Shown here: positions 47,128 through 55,568 of the stretch, one piece after another | Numbering within the stretch: the stretch's first letter is position 1 | Layout: each line of letters opens with the position of its first letter | DNA from: Bradyrhizobium commune | GTDB taxonomy: Bacteria > Pseudomonadota > Alphaproteobacteria > Rhizobiales > Xanthobacteraceae | Direction of reading: 5' to 3' | DNA: 64,000 nt | Assembly (NCBI RefSeq): GCF_015624505.1 | Contig: NZ_CP061379.1 | Span: forward strand, 6,510,001 to 6,574,000 | Notes under the pieces: generated by a model | Databases searched by the model: none | The model's input: only the letters and a program-made list of their open reading frames with translations | What the model was told of the DNA's origin: nothing | Position numbers and translations under genes: made by a program

Positions 47128-47607
47128 ATGTCCGCGACGCAAATTGCTGCCGCCGATCGGTGCACCCGTCAGGTTTGGATGACGTTGCTCGCCAAGGCGC
47201 CACTCGCCGAATTGGAGCGACACTGGGCGGTGATCGCCCGTCCGAAGTTTCAATGGATCCGTCGGCCCGAATATGGCGCCACCATGCTGCGAGGGGCGGT
47301 TGGACGGACCGGCGCCGTGTTCAATCTCGGCGAGGCGACGGTTACGCGCTGTACGCTCCAGATCGAAACGGGCGAAATCGGCATCGCTTATGTGCTCGGC
47401 CGTAACAAGCGCCACGCCGCACTTGCTGCTCTGTTCGACGCCTTGATGCAGCGCGACCTAGCCACCAGGACCGGTGCGATCGCCCCGGTGATCGCCGCGC
47501 TCGACCAATATCTGCGCGAGGCGGAGCGAGCGGTCCGGTGCGAGACCCAACGTAGCAAGGTCGATTTCTTCATGCTGGGGCGGGAGGCCAATGGCGATGA
47601 CCGCTGA
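47128..47607 (+). CDS. phnG: C-P lyase complex subunit PhnG
   Basis: The 159-residue protein fits PhnG (about 150 residues). It starts MSATQIAAADRCTRQVWMTL, then GATMLRGAVGRTGAVFNLGE and VTRCTLQIETGEIGIAYVLGRNKRHA, all PhnG hallmarks. PhnG is one of the four subunits (G, H, I, J) of the core complex that installs methylphosphonate on ATP ribose. The end overlaps phnH by 17 bases. Confidence 0.93.
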   Translation: MSATQIAAADRCTRQVWMTLLAKAPLAELERHWAVIARPKFQWIRRPEYGATMLRGAVGRTGAVFNLGEATVTRCTLQIETGEIGIAYVLGRNKRHAALAALFDALMQRDLATRTGAIAPVIAALDQYLREAERAVRCETQRSKVDFFMLGREANGDDR

Positions 47608-48193
47608 TCTCGTACCGCCCGCCTTCCGCGATCCCGTTCACGACTCGCAGTCGGCCTTCCGTCGGCTCCTGAGAGCGTTGTCGCGGCCTGGCACCCCGGT
47701 TTCGCTTCCCGGTCCAGCCCAACCGCCGGCGCCGATGGGCGGACCGCTCGCTGCCATTGCTCTGACACTCGCGGACACTGATTGCCCGATCTGGCTGGAC
47801 GGGGCCCTCTCGACGGAGCCGGTCCGACGCTACCTTCACTTCCATACCAACGCGCCGCAGGTTGCCGATACGAAGGCCGCGGCCATCGCCCTGATTGGTG
47901 ATGCAGGTCGCCTGGCGCCCATCGGCGGTTTCCATCCGGGCGAGGCCGCCTATCCAGACCGCTCGACGACGCTCGTCCTCCAGGTGCCGGCGCTCACCGG
48001 CGGGCCTACCGTCCGCCTCTGCGGGCCGGGGATCGAAACCACGGCGAGTTTCGCGCCCCGGGGCCTCCCGGACTGGTTTTGGGCGGCATGGCGCGAGAAT
48101 GCCGCACGCTATCCCCTCGGCGTCGACATCTTCCTCACCGACGACCGTGACGTTGTCGGCCTGCCGCGCTCCACCAAGGTTGAGGCACCATGA
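47591..48193 (+). CDS. phnH: C-P lyase complex subunit PhnH
   Basis: The 200-residue protein begins with PPAFRDPVHDSQSAFRRLLRALSRPGTP, the PhnH N-terminal signature. It continues with ALTLADTDCPIW and GCGHPGE-like FHPGEAAYPDRSTTLVLQV. PhnH is the small, PLP-transferase-like core subunit that contacts PhnJ. Its ATG lies within phnG, and it overlaps phnI by four bases. Confidence 0.92.
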   Translation: MAMTADLVPPAFRDPVHDSQSAFRRLLRALSRPGTPVSLPGPAQPPAPMGGPLAAIALTLADTDCPIWLDGALSTEPVRRYLHFHTNAPQVADTKAAAIALIGDAGRLAPIGGFHPGEAAYPDRSTTLVLQVPALTGGPTVRLCGPGIETTASFAPRGLPDWFWAAWRENAARYPLGVDIFLTDDRDVVGLPRSTKVEAP

Positions 48194-49374
48194 TTACCTC
48201 CATCAAGGGCGGCGAAGCCGCGATCGCCGCATCGCACCGGCTCCTCGCAAAACGCCGGCGTGGCAACCCGGCTGTCGCCGATATCGGCGTCAACCAGATC
48301 CGCGAACAATTGTCGCTCGCCGTCGATCGTGTGATGAGCGAAGGCTCACTCTACGACCCGGCACTGGCGGCACTGGCTATCAAGCAGGCCGAGGGCGACC
48401 TCACCGAGGCAATCTATCTGTTGCGAGCATTCCGGACCACGCTGGCCCGCTTCGGCTATGCCGAGCCAATCGACACAGCGGCGATGGTGGTGCGCCGACG
48501 GATCGCGACAACCCACAAGGACGTGCCGGGCGGACAACTCCTCGGACCGACCTACGACTATACCCATCGCATCCTTGATGTCGCTCTGTTAGGAGAGGCA
48601 GGCAGCGACGACCTTTCCGATCTCGTCGATGGCGGCGACGGAACGAACGAGGGCGACAGCAGCGATCCCGCGCCCGACGCGGTGGCTCTCGCGCTGACGA
48701 GAGACTGCGGCGTGCTGGCACGAGCCGACCTAGTCGAGGAGCCCAGATCGGACGGAGAAGAAAAGGTCGCCGACATCACCCGCGATCCCGTGGTGTTTCC
48801 GTCCAGACGGGACGAGCGTTTGCAAGCTCTCGCACGCGGGGACGAGGGTTTCCTGATGGGGCTTTGCTATTCGAGCATGCGCGGCTATGGGCGCAATCAT
48901 CCTTTCGTCGCTGAGTTGCGCTACGGTGATGCTGCCGTTGTCCTCACCATCCCCGAACTCGACATCCCGGTCGGCATCGGAACGCTCCGCGTCACCGAAT
49001 GCCAGACAGTGCATCTGACCACCGGCGACGGGTCTCTGCCGCCGCGTTACACGCGAGGCTATGGACTCGTCTTTGGTCATGGCGAACGCAAGGCGCTTTC
49101 GATGGCGATCGTCGACCGCTCGTTGCGCTCAGCCGAACTGGGCGAGCGTGTCGCCTACCCTGCCCAGGATGACGAATTCGTCCTCTCACATTCCGATAGT
49201 GTCGCAGCCTCCGGTTTGGTGCAGCACCTCAAGCTGCCTCATTATGTCGATTTCCAAGCTGAGATGCAGATGCTCGATCAGATGCGCGCAGAGCACGCCG
49301 CACGTCGAGAGAAGCCCAGTTCCGAGACCATTCCCGAACTGGACCGGACCCCAGAGGTGGATTGTGCAGACTGA
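48190..49374 (+). CDS. phnI: C-P lyase complex subunit PhnI
   Basis: This is the 394-residue nucleosidase subunit of the C-P lyase core. It displaces adenine from ATP with the phosphonate. Recognised stretches are the N-terminal KGGEAAIAASHRLLAKRRRG, RVMSEGSLYDPALAALAIKQAEGD, FLMGLCYSSMRGYGRNHPFV and GYGLVFGHGERKALSMAIVDR. Length and order match PhnI (about 355-370 residues) with a slightly long tail. The stop lies inside the phnJ start region. Confidence 0.94.
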   Translation: MITSIKGGEAAIAASHRLLAKRRRGNPAVADIGVNQIREQLSLAVDRVMSEGSLYDPALAALAIKQAEGDLTEAIYLLRAFRTTLARFGYAEPIDTAAMVVRRRIATTHKDVPGGQLLGPTYDYTHRILDVALLGEAGSDDLSDLVDGGDGTNEGDSSDPAPDAVALALTRDCGVLARADLVEEPRSDGEEKVADITRDPVVFPSRRDERLQALARGDEGFLMGLCYSSMRGYGRNHPFVAELRYGDAAVVLTIPELDIPVGIGTLRVTECQTVHLTTGDGSLPPRYTRGYGLVFGHGERKALSMAIVDRSLRSAELGERVAYPAQDDEFVLSHSDSVAASGLVQHLKLPHYVDFQAEMQMLDQMRAEHAARREKPSSETIPELDRTPEVDCAD

Positions 49375-50230
49375 CCTCGAATTCGACGACTCCGTCGGCT
49401 ACAGCTTCGCGTACCTCGACGAGTTGACAAAGCGGATGATCCGGCGGGCGATCCTGAAGGCGGTGGCCGTGCCCGGCTACCAGGTGCCGTTCGGCAGCCG
49501 CGAGATGCCACTGCCGCCCGGCTGGGGCACCGGCGGGCTCCAGGTCACTGCGAGCATTCTGGGCCGGGACGACCGGCTGAAAGTGATTGATCAGGGCGCC
49601 GACGACACGACCAATGCGGTCTCGATCCGCGATTTCTTCGCTAAGGTCGCTGATGTCACAACGACTGAGCGCACCGCAGAGGCGACGATCATCCAGACCC
49701 GTCACCGGATTCCTGAGCGGGCACTGACGGAAGATCAGATCATCGTCTTCCAAGTCCCGCAGCCAGAGCCTTTGCGCCGCTTCATTCCGGAGGAAACGGT
49801 TGCGCGGAAGATCCATGCCTTTGCACGCTATGGCATCATGTACGTGCGCCTCTACGAGGATATTTCCCAGCTGGGCCAGGTCGCCATGTCGAGCGACTAT
49901 CCGGTCATCGTCAACGGGCGCTACCTCGCCTCGCCGTCGCCGATCCCGAAATTCGACAATCCCAAGCTTCACCGCAGCCGCGCCCTCGCCATTTTTGGCG
50001 CCGGGCGAGAACGTCGCATTCACGCCATCCCGCCCTTCACCGATGTTAAAAGTCTCGATTTTGCCGATTACCCTTTCACAGTGCAGCGCTTCGAAGCGTG
50101 CTGCTCGCTTTGCGGCGCGCAGGACAGCTATCTCGACGAAATCCTCCTTGATGATCGCGGCAGGCGGGCATTCGTCTGCTCGGATACCGCCTATTGCGCC
50201 GAGCGGCGCGGCGAAAGGACCGAAGCATGA
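49364..50230 (+). CDS. phnJ: alpha-D-ribose 1-methylphosphonate 5-phosphate C-P-lyase PhnJ
   Basis: This is the 288-residue radical-SAM enzyme that breaks the carbon-phosphorus bond. The 4Fe-4S cysteines are Cys247, Cys250 and Cys272 (CSLC and FVCSD), and Cys278 (AYC) matches the catalytic thiyl cysteine of E. coli PhnJ (241, 244, 266, 272). YSFAYLDELTKRMIRRAILKAVAVPGYQVPF is the N-terminal signature. The start is GTG 49364, overlapping phnI by 11 bases, with AGAGGTGG just before it. All residues needed for activity are present. Confidence 0.95.
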   Translation: MQTDLEFDDSVGYSFAYLDELTKRMIRRAILKAVAVPGYQVPFGSREMPLPPGWGTGGLQVTASILGRDDRLKVIDQGADDTTNAVSIRDFFAKVADVTTTERTAEATIIQTRHRIPERALTEDQIIVFQVPQPEPLRRFIPEETVARKIHAFARYGIMYVRLYEDISQLGQVAMSSDYPVIVNGRYLASPSPIPKFDNPKLHRSRALAIFGAGRERRIHAIPPFTDVKSLDFADYPFTVQRFEACCSLCGAQDSYLDEILLDDRGRRAFVCSDTAYCAERRGERTEA

Positions 50231-51006
50231 AGCCGAGAGCGAGGGATATTTTGCGTGCCGACCGCGTCTCGAAGCTCTTCGGGCGTATCCCAGCTTGCAA
50301 CTCGGTGTCGTTCTCGCTGCGGGAGGGCGAAGTTCTTGGCATCGTCGGTGAGAGCGGCTCGGGCAAGTCAACATTGCTGCGCTGCCTTGCTGGCCGCATC
50401 CCACCGGACGCCGGCACGGTCCGGATCGCCTCAGATGACCATCTCGTCGATCTCTGGGCGATGGACGAAGCCTCGCGCGAGCAATTCCTGCCGACGACAG
50501 TCTCGCTCATCCACCAGAACCCGCGCGATGGATTACGCCTCGATATCAGCGCCGGCGGCAATATTGCCGAGCCTCTGATGGCCGCCGGCGGCCGCCACTA
50601 CGGCTCGTTGCGCGCGACGGCGCTGGAATGGCTTGAGAAGGTCGATATTGAGAGCCGCCGCGTCGACGACCCGCCCGAGATCTTTTCCGGCGGGATGCAA
50701 CAGCGTTTGCAGATCGCTCGGGGACTCGCTACTCATCCCCGCCTTGTGCTGATGGACGAGCCGACCGGCGGACTCGATGTCTCCGTCCAGGCAAAGCTTC
50801 TCGACCTGCTGCGCCGCCTCGTGCACGAACTTGGCATTGCCGTTGTTGTCGTCACCCACGATATCGGAGTGGCACGTCTGCTCGCCGACCGGCTGATGGT
50901 GATGCAGCACGGGCGCGTGATTGAAGAAGGACTTACCGACCAGGTGCTCGATGATCCTCACCACCCCTATACGCAACTGCTCGTTTCCTCCGTGCTGCAA
51001 GTCTAA
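50227..51006 (+). CDS. phnK: C-P lyase ATP-binding subunit PhnK
   Basis: The 259-residue ABC-type ATPase associates with the PhnGHIJ core. It has Walker A GESGSGKST, IHQNPRDGLRLDISAGGNIAEPLM (PhnK-specific), FSGGMQQRLQIARGL, LVLMDEPTGGLDVSVQAKLLD and VVTHDIGVARLLADR. It has no membrane partner. ATG 50227 overlaps the phnJ stop as ATGA. Confidence 0.93.
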   Translation: MKPRARDILRADRVSKLFGRIPACNSVSFSLREGEVLGIVGESGSGKSTLLRCLAGRIPPDAGTVRIASDDHLVDLWAMDEASREQFLPTTVSLIHQNPRDGLRLDISAGGNIAEPLMAAGGRHYGSLRATALEWLEKVDIESRRVDDPPEIFSGGMQQRLQIARGLATHPRLVLMDEPTGGLDVSVQAKLLDLLRRLVHELGIAVVVVTHDIGVARLLADRLMVMQHGRVIEEGLTDQVLDDPHHPYTQLLVSSVLQV

Positions 51007-51021
51007 GGAAGGGCACCGGTC

Positions 51022-51753
51022 ATGACCATCCTCTTCAGCGTCGGCGGCCTTTCCAAGACCTTCACGCTTCATACCCAGGGCGGCGCAGAAATCGATGTCT
51101 TTAACGACATCTCCCTCGAGGTCCGGGCGGGCGAGTGCGTCTGCCTGCACGGCCCCTCTGGGGCCGGCAAGTCGACGTTGCTGCGCTCGCTGTACGCCAA
51201 CTACAAACCGGACGCCGGGCACATCCTCTTGCAACACGGCGGCGAATCGATCGACCTCGTGAGCGCCGAGCCGTGGGAAGTGATCGAGGTGCGGCGTCGG
51301 ACGATCGGCTATGTCAGCCAGTTTCTGCGCGTCATCCCGCGCGTCGCCACCATCGATATCGTCACCGAACCGATGATCGCCATCGGTATCCCGGCAGATG
51401 AAGCGCATGCGAAAGCGAAGGCGCTGCTCGCCCGCCTTAACATCCCCAAGCGGCTTTGGTCTCTGGCGCCCGCGACCTTCTCCGGCGGTGAGCAGCAGCG
51501 CGTCAATATCGCGCGCGGCTTCATGGTCGACTACCCTGTCCTGCTCCTCGACGAGCCGACAGCTTCGCTCGACGCCACCAACCGCCAGAGCGTAGTTCAG
51601 CTAATCAACGAGGCCAAGGCGCGCGGGGCTGGCATCGTCGGCATCTTCCATGATGAGGAGGTGCGCAAGGCTGTCACCGACCGGCTGTTCGAGGTGCGCC
51701 AGATGCCGGTTCGCAAATCTCGGCGCAGCACCACAGCGCAGATGGTCGCATAA
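51022..51753 (+). CDS. phnL: C-P lyase ATP-binding subunit PhnL
   Basis: The 243-residue ABC-type ATPase has PhnL landmarks: [87 protein letters not shown] and [15 protein letters not shown]. PhnL works with PhnK in the C-P lyase machinery. The stop overlaps the next start (TAATG). Confidence 0.94.
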   Translation: MTILFSVGGLSKTFTLHTQGGAEIDVFNDISLEVRAGECVCLHGPSGAGKSTLLRSLYANYKPDAGHILLQHGGESIDLVSAEPWEVIEVRRRTIGYVSQFLRVIPRVATIDIVTEPMIAIGIPADEAHAKAKALLARLNIPKRLWSLAPATFSGGEQQRVNIARGFMVDYPVLLLDEPTASLDATNRQSVVQLINEAKARGAGIVGIFHDEEVRKAVTDRLFEVRQMPVRKSRRSTTAQMVA

Positions 51754-52481
51754 TGCCCGAGTCGTTCTCGCCCCGCTACGCGATCTACTACACACCAGCA
51801 CCGGATCACCCGCTGACGGTGGCAGCGAGAGCCTGGCTCGGGCGCGACTCGTTTGCTGGGGGCGCGCACAGGGCTCATGTTGAGTCCGTTGCTGCGGATC
51901 CGGTTCGCGGCACTCTGACCGCTGCGCCGCGCCACTACGGGTTCCATGCGACGCTCATGGCGCCGTTTCGCCTGAGGCAGGATCGTACGGTCGAAGAACT
52001 GGAGCGGGCGCTCCGCACGTTCGCGGCGGCTTGGCCTCCCTGCCCGATCGGCCCCCTGAAGATTGATATGCTCGGCAGTTTCTTCGCCCTGGTTCCTGTG
52101 AGTTCGATCCCCACTTTGCATGGCTTTGCTTCGCACATCGTCGAGGAGTTCGATCGTTTCCGGGCACCTTTGACCCAGGACGAGTTTCAACGGCGTTTGC
52201 GCAGCCCACTCGACGACATTGAGACCACCCAGCTCGTGCGATGGGGCTATCCTTACGTCTTCGATCGCTTCCGCTTTCACATGACGCTAACCGATCAGGT
52301 TCCCGCGGAAAGGCGAGCCGATGTGCGGGAAGAGTTGGATGCGATTTTCGGGCCGTTGCTCTTGGAAGACTACGCCATCGATGCTCTTTCCCTTTTTACT
52401 CAAGAACGGCCCAGCGCCGATTTCGTCGTGCGGTCGCAGTTCGTGTTGGGGAGCCGCGCCCTCCTCAAGGAGGCGGTGTGA
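51753..52481 (+). CDS. DUF1045 protein, 2H-phosphoesterase-like (phosphonate operon)
   Basis: The 242-residue protein belongs to the DUF1045 phosphonate-operon family. Two H-x-T motifs are visible, HYGFHATLMAPF (about residue 65) and FHMTLT (about residue 172). Paired HxT motifs define the 2H phosphoesterases, which open cyclic phosphodiesters. No phnP (cyclic phosphate phosphodiesterase) is in the locus. DUF1045 could do the same step, opening ribosyl 1,2-cyclic phosphate; this is inference. It is translationally coupled to phnL. Confidence 0.85.
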   Translation: MPESFSPRYAIYYTPAPDHPLTVAARAWLGRDSFAGGAHRAHVESVAADPVRGTLTAAPRHYGFHATLMAPFRLRQDRTVEELERALRTFAAAWPPCPIGPLKIDMLGSFFALVPVSSIPTLHGFASHIVEEFDRFRAPLTQDEFQRRLRSPLDDIETTQLVRWGYPYVFDRFRFHMTLTDQVPAERRADVREELDAIFGPLLLEDYAIDALSLFTQERPSADFVVRSQFVLGSRALLKEAV

Positions 52482-52485
52482 GCTG

Positions 52486-53067
52486 ATGACCCCTGCACGC
52501 CGCCACCTGATTCTCGTTGTTGGCCCCAGCGGAGTGGGCAAGGACGCCCTGATCGATTTTGCCCGCGCGCGGTTGCGGTGCGAGCCTAATTTTCATTTTG
52601 TCCGCCGGATCATCACCAGGCCTGCTTCCATCGGCGAGGATCACGAACCTGTCGATATCGAAGAATTCCAACGCCGAGCCCGCGCCGGCGCGTTCGCCCT
52701 GCATTGGCAAGCGCATGGGCTCTTCTACGGGATTCCTGCAACAGTCAACGACCAGCTTGATCGCGGCATAGTCGTGGTCGCCAATGGTTCCCGGGCGATC
52801 GTGCCCCTGGCCCGTCAACGCTATCCGCAACTACGTGTCGTCAATGTCACCGCACCCGTTGACGTCCTGTCCAAGCGCTTGGTGGGGCGCGGACGGGAGA
52901 GCGATTCATCATTGAAGCAGCGGCTTGCGCGAAACAACCCAAATCCGATCGGAGAGGATGTGCTGCACATAGACAATGGCGGGTCGTTGAATGTCGCCGG
53001 TGAGCGGTTCATGGATGCGCTGCGAGCCTGCCGTCAAGCAAGCAGTATCATGAGCAGTCCTCACTGA
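52486..53067 (+). CDS. phnN: ribose 1,5-bisphosphate phosphokinase PhnN
   Basis: The 193-residue P-loop kinase of the guanylate-kinase fold has VVGPSGVGKDALI, FVRRIITRPAS, HEPVDIEEFQRR, FALHWQAHGLFYGIP and RGIVVVANGSRAIV (family-typical). It phosphorylates ribose 1,5-bisphosphate to PRPP, so that the sugar left after C-P cleavage re-enters nucleotide synthesis. ATG 52486 follows the DUF1045 stop by four bases. Confidence 0.93.
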   Translation: MTPARRHLILVVGPSGVGKDALIDFARARLRCEPNFHFVRRIITRPASIGEDHEPVDIEEFQRRARAGAFALHWQAHGLFYGIPATVNDQLDRGIVVVANGSRAIVPLARQRYPQLRVVNVTAPVDVLSKRLVGRGRESDSSLKQRLARNNPNPIGEDVLHIDNGGSLNVAGERFMDALRACRQASSIMSSPH

Positions 53068-53224
53068 CGAAATAACGGCCACTCCATCGATGTGGTGAAG
53101 GATAGGAAACACAGAGCTTTGGGAGCGACCGCCAAGGCCGAATCGGAGGATGCTGAGATAGTGCAAGCAACTGAAATGACCCGTTCAAACCTGGTTAACG
53201 GCAACTCGCCATAGGGCTTCGACC

Positions 53225-54142
53225 GTGCCTGTGGAATTTCGAGAACTGCGCTGGGCGATCGTCGCGTCCCAGCATCGGAGCCTGCGCCAAGCGGCAGAGA
53301 CGCTCAGAATCAAGCAGTCGACGCTCAGTCGCAGCCTGCGCAATCTCGAAAACAAGTTGGGCGGCACTCTGTTCGAGCGCACCAATGGCGGCACGCGACC
53401 GACCATGGAAGGTCAGGAATTCCTCGGCTCCGCGCGACGCATCGTCGGCGAAACCGAAGCAATCGCCGCTCGCTTCAAGACCCGCTCGCGAGGCGAGAGC
53501 GGTCGATTGACCATTGGCGTCCACGCCTCACTCTCAGCCGGCAATCTCCGGGCCACCCTCCTCGACCATCGGCAACGCTTCCCCGATGTCGATACGTATC
53601 TGGTCGACGGATCGAGCGACCATCTGATTTCCGACCTCGCCAGTTCTGCCATTGACGTCGCAGTCGTGGCCGAACCCAATCCAAGGTGGAGCGACGGATC
53701 GTTGACGGTCTGGAGCGAACGTGTCGTCGCCGCTCTTCCCAAGAATCATCCGCTGACAGGTCGTGATGTGGTTCACTGGGGCGAACTAAGGCGCGAACTG
53801 CTTTTGTCGTCACAACGCGGTCCAGGACCGGAATTCCACAAGCTTCTCGTCAGCAAAATGGGAAGTTCTGATCCGTGCCCATTGCTTCGTCACGATGTGG
53901 CGCTCGACCGGCTTCTCGCCTTGGTCGGCGCCGGTTGGGGTATCCTGCTGGTATTGGAAAGTGCGACCGGCGCCACCTATCCGGGTGTCACCTTCCGCGA
54001 GGTACATGATGCCGAAGGGCCGACACGGTTGAGCTTCCGCGCCTATTGGCGCGAGGCCAACGGCAATCCATCGCTGCGTCCGTTCCTCGACCTGCTTCGC
54101 GAGCGCTATCCGGACCTCTCGGCTGCCCCAGGGACGGACTGA
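53225..54142 (+). CDS. LysR-family regulator convergent with the trb operon
   Basis: The 305-residue protein has the LysR HTH at residues 5-65 (LRQAAETLRIKQSTLSRSLRNLENKLGGTLFER) and a substrate-binding domain from about residue 95. The start is GTG 53225. Its last 37 bases overlap the 3' end of the DUF2274 gene on the other strand. A LysR gene next to trbI-DUF2274 is a repeated arrangement in rhizobial integrative elements, so it probably serves the transfer locus rather than phn. Confidence 0.9.
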   Translation: MPVEFRELRWAIVASQHRSLRQAAETLRIKQSTLSRSLRNLENKLGGTLFERTNGGTRPTMEGQEFLGSARRIVGETEAIAARFKTRSRGESGRLTIGVHASLSAGNLRATLLDHRQRFPDVDTYLVDGSSDHLISDLASSAIDVAVVAEPNPRWSDGSLTVWSERVVAALPKNHPLTGRDVVHWGELRRELLLSSQRGPGPEFHKLLVSKMGSSDPCPLLRHDVALDRLLALVGAGWGILLVLESATGATYPGVTFREVHDAEGPTRLSFRAYWREANGNPSLRPFLDLLRERYPDLSAAPGTD

Positions 54143-54363
54143 GCAGCATTTCGGCGTGCCTTCGCAAACGCACGGTCGGTCGCCATGAAACGCTCGATCA
54201 TCGGCGCGATCAATTTGGCAGGCTCGGTCGGCGTCGTCGCGCCTTCGCTCCGCGTCAGAATCTCGGCGTAGACTTTGAGATCCCTGAAGACCGCCGCCGG
54301 CAGTTCGACCGTGAGCTTGACCGGCTTGTCGTCTTCAAGCGGCCCAAGCTTGAGCTTCGTCAT
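54106..54363 (-). CDS. DUF2274 protein (last gene of the trb operon)
   Basis: The 85-residue protein has KLKLGPLEDDKPVKLTVELPAAVFRDLKVYAEIL, then RSEGATTPTEPAKLIAPMIERFMATDRAF. It is ribbon-helix-helix-like and typical of DUF2274. It overlaps trbI by four bases (ATGA). Often found after trbI. A DNA-binding role is plausible from the fold. Confidence 0.85.
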   Translation of the reverse strand: MTKLKLGPLEDDKPVKLTVELPAAVFRDLKVYAEILTRSEGATTPTEPAKLIAPMIERFMATDRAFAKARRNAAQSVPGAAERSG

Positions 54364-55568
54364 CGTGTTCCTCCCTTACCATAGGGCGCCAGCACCAAAT
54401 CGCGCGTGACGATGACCCGCACCGGGAAACCTGGCCGGATGGTCAGTGTCGGCTGGATGTTGAGCTGGCGCTGTACGATCTGTTGACCAGTCTGGCTGAT
54501 GCTGTTGGACGCGCCGCTGCGGATCGCTTGAATGAGGTTGTTTTCATTCTGGCTCGTGCCGGCCTCGGCGCCGACGCTGAGCAGGGTCGAAAGGACGGCG
54601 GCCTTGAACAGCATGCCCCAATGGTTGTCGACCTCGTCCTCGAGCCCGGCATACCCCCCGGTGTCGGCGCCGGGCTGGCGCTCCAGCACGATCGAGGTGC
54701 CGTCCGACATGATGATGCGGGTCCAGACCAGGAGGATGCGAGACTGGCCGAACGCGACGGAGCTGTCGTATTGGCCGATCAGCTTCGCGCCCTGGGGCAC
54801 CAGAAGATATTTGCCGGATGGGCTGTCATAGACCGCATCGGTTACCTGGGCGGTGACTTGACCGGGCAGATCGGAGCGAATGCCCGTGATGAGCGCAGCC
54901 GGAATCACGGTGCCGGCTTGCACGACGTAAGGTGAAGCCTTGGCCTCAAGCCGGTCCGGACTGACGGTGCGCTTGTCCGTCGACGCGTTGAGGAAGGCCG
55001 TCTTGCGGTCCTGCATGTTCTGGGCGGATCCGGCGTCGACAGGTGGTGTCGCGGCCGGGGTCGTCGCGGTCCCGGCGGAGGCATTCGGGATGACTTGGCC
55101 GACGCTCTGCGGTTGCTGAACGGACTGGGCGAACAGGCGGCTGACCCGCGCCGCCTCGATTTCCTGAGCCTTGTGCTGCGTCTCCGGATCGGACGTCGTT
55201 CCAGGGATCACGGTGTTCGGTGCAGCGCCTGCGTTAAGGATCGGCTTGCCGAGATCGCCGGGCAGCGGCGGCCCGAGCGGCGGCGCTTGACGCGGCAGAC
55301 CGGTATAGTCCTTGGGCAACCCGGCCAGGCCCTCAGCCGAAGGCCTGTTCTGGATGCTGAGCAACTCCTGGCCGGCTTGCTGCTCGTTGCGGGTCTGCAG
55401 CGCGTAGCCGAGCGCGCCCGCGACTGCGAGGGCCGACACTGCGCCGAGGCCGACCAGCATCTTGCGTGAGAGGCGTGTGACGCGCGGTCGCTCGCCTCGG
55501 AGCCGAAGGTCCGGCGGCGCGATGGGCGGAATGTCGCGTTGATGTTCGTGTTCGTCCCCTATCGCCAT
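54360..55568 (-). CDS. trbI: conjugal transfer protein TrbI
   Basis: The 402-residue inner-membrane protein (VirB10 family) has one transmembrane helix at about residues 37-55 (MLVGLGAVSALAVAGALGY), a Pro-rich periplasmic linker and the beta-barrel C-terminal domain: YVVQAGTVIPAALITGIRSDLPG, YLLVPQGAKLIGQYDS and PVRVIVTRDLVLAPYG. It bridges inner and outer membrane parts of the mating channel. The start overlaps trbG by 10 bases. Confidence 0.95.
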   Translation of the reverse strand: MAIGDEHEHQRDIPPIAPPDLRLRGERPRVTRLSRKMLVGLGAVSALAVAGALGYALQTRNEQQAGQELLSIQNRPSAEGLAGLPKDYTGLPRQAPPLGPPLPGDLGKPILNAGAAPNTVIPGTTSDPETQHKAQEIEAARVSRLFAQSVQQPQSVGQVIPNASAGTATTPAATPPVDAGSAQNMQDRKTAFLNASTDKRTVSPDRLEAKASPYVVQAGTVIPAALITGIRSDLPGQVTAQVTDAVYDSPSGKYLLVPQGAKLIGQYDSSVAFGQSRILLVWTRIIMSDGTSIVLERQPGADTGGYAGLEDEVDNHWGMLFKAAVLSTLLSVGAEAGTSQNENNLIQAIRSGASNSISQTGQQIVQRQLNIQPTLTIRPGFPVRVIVTRDLVLAPYGKGGTR

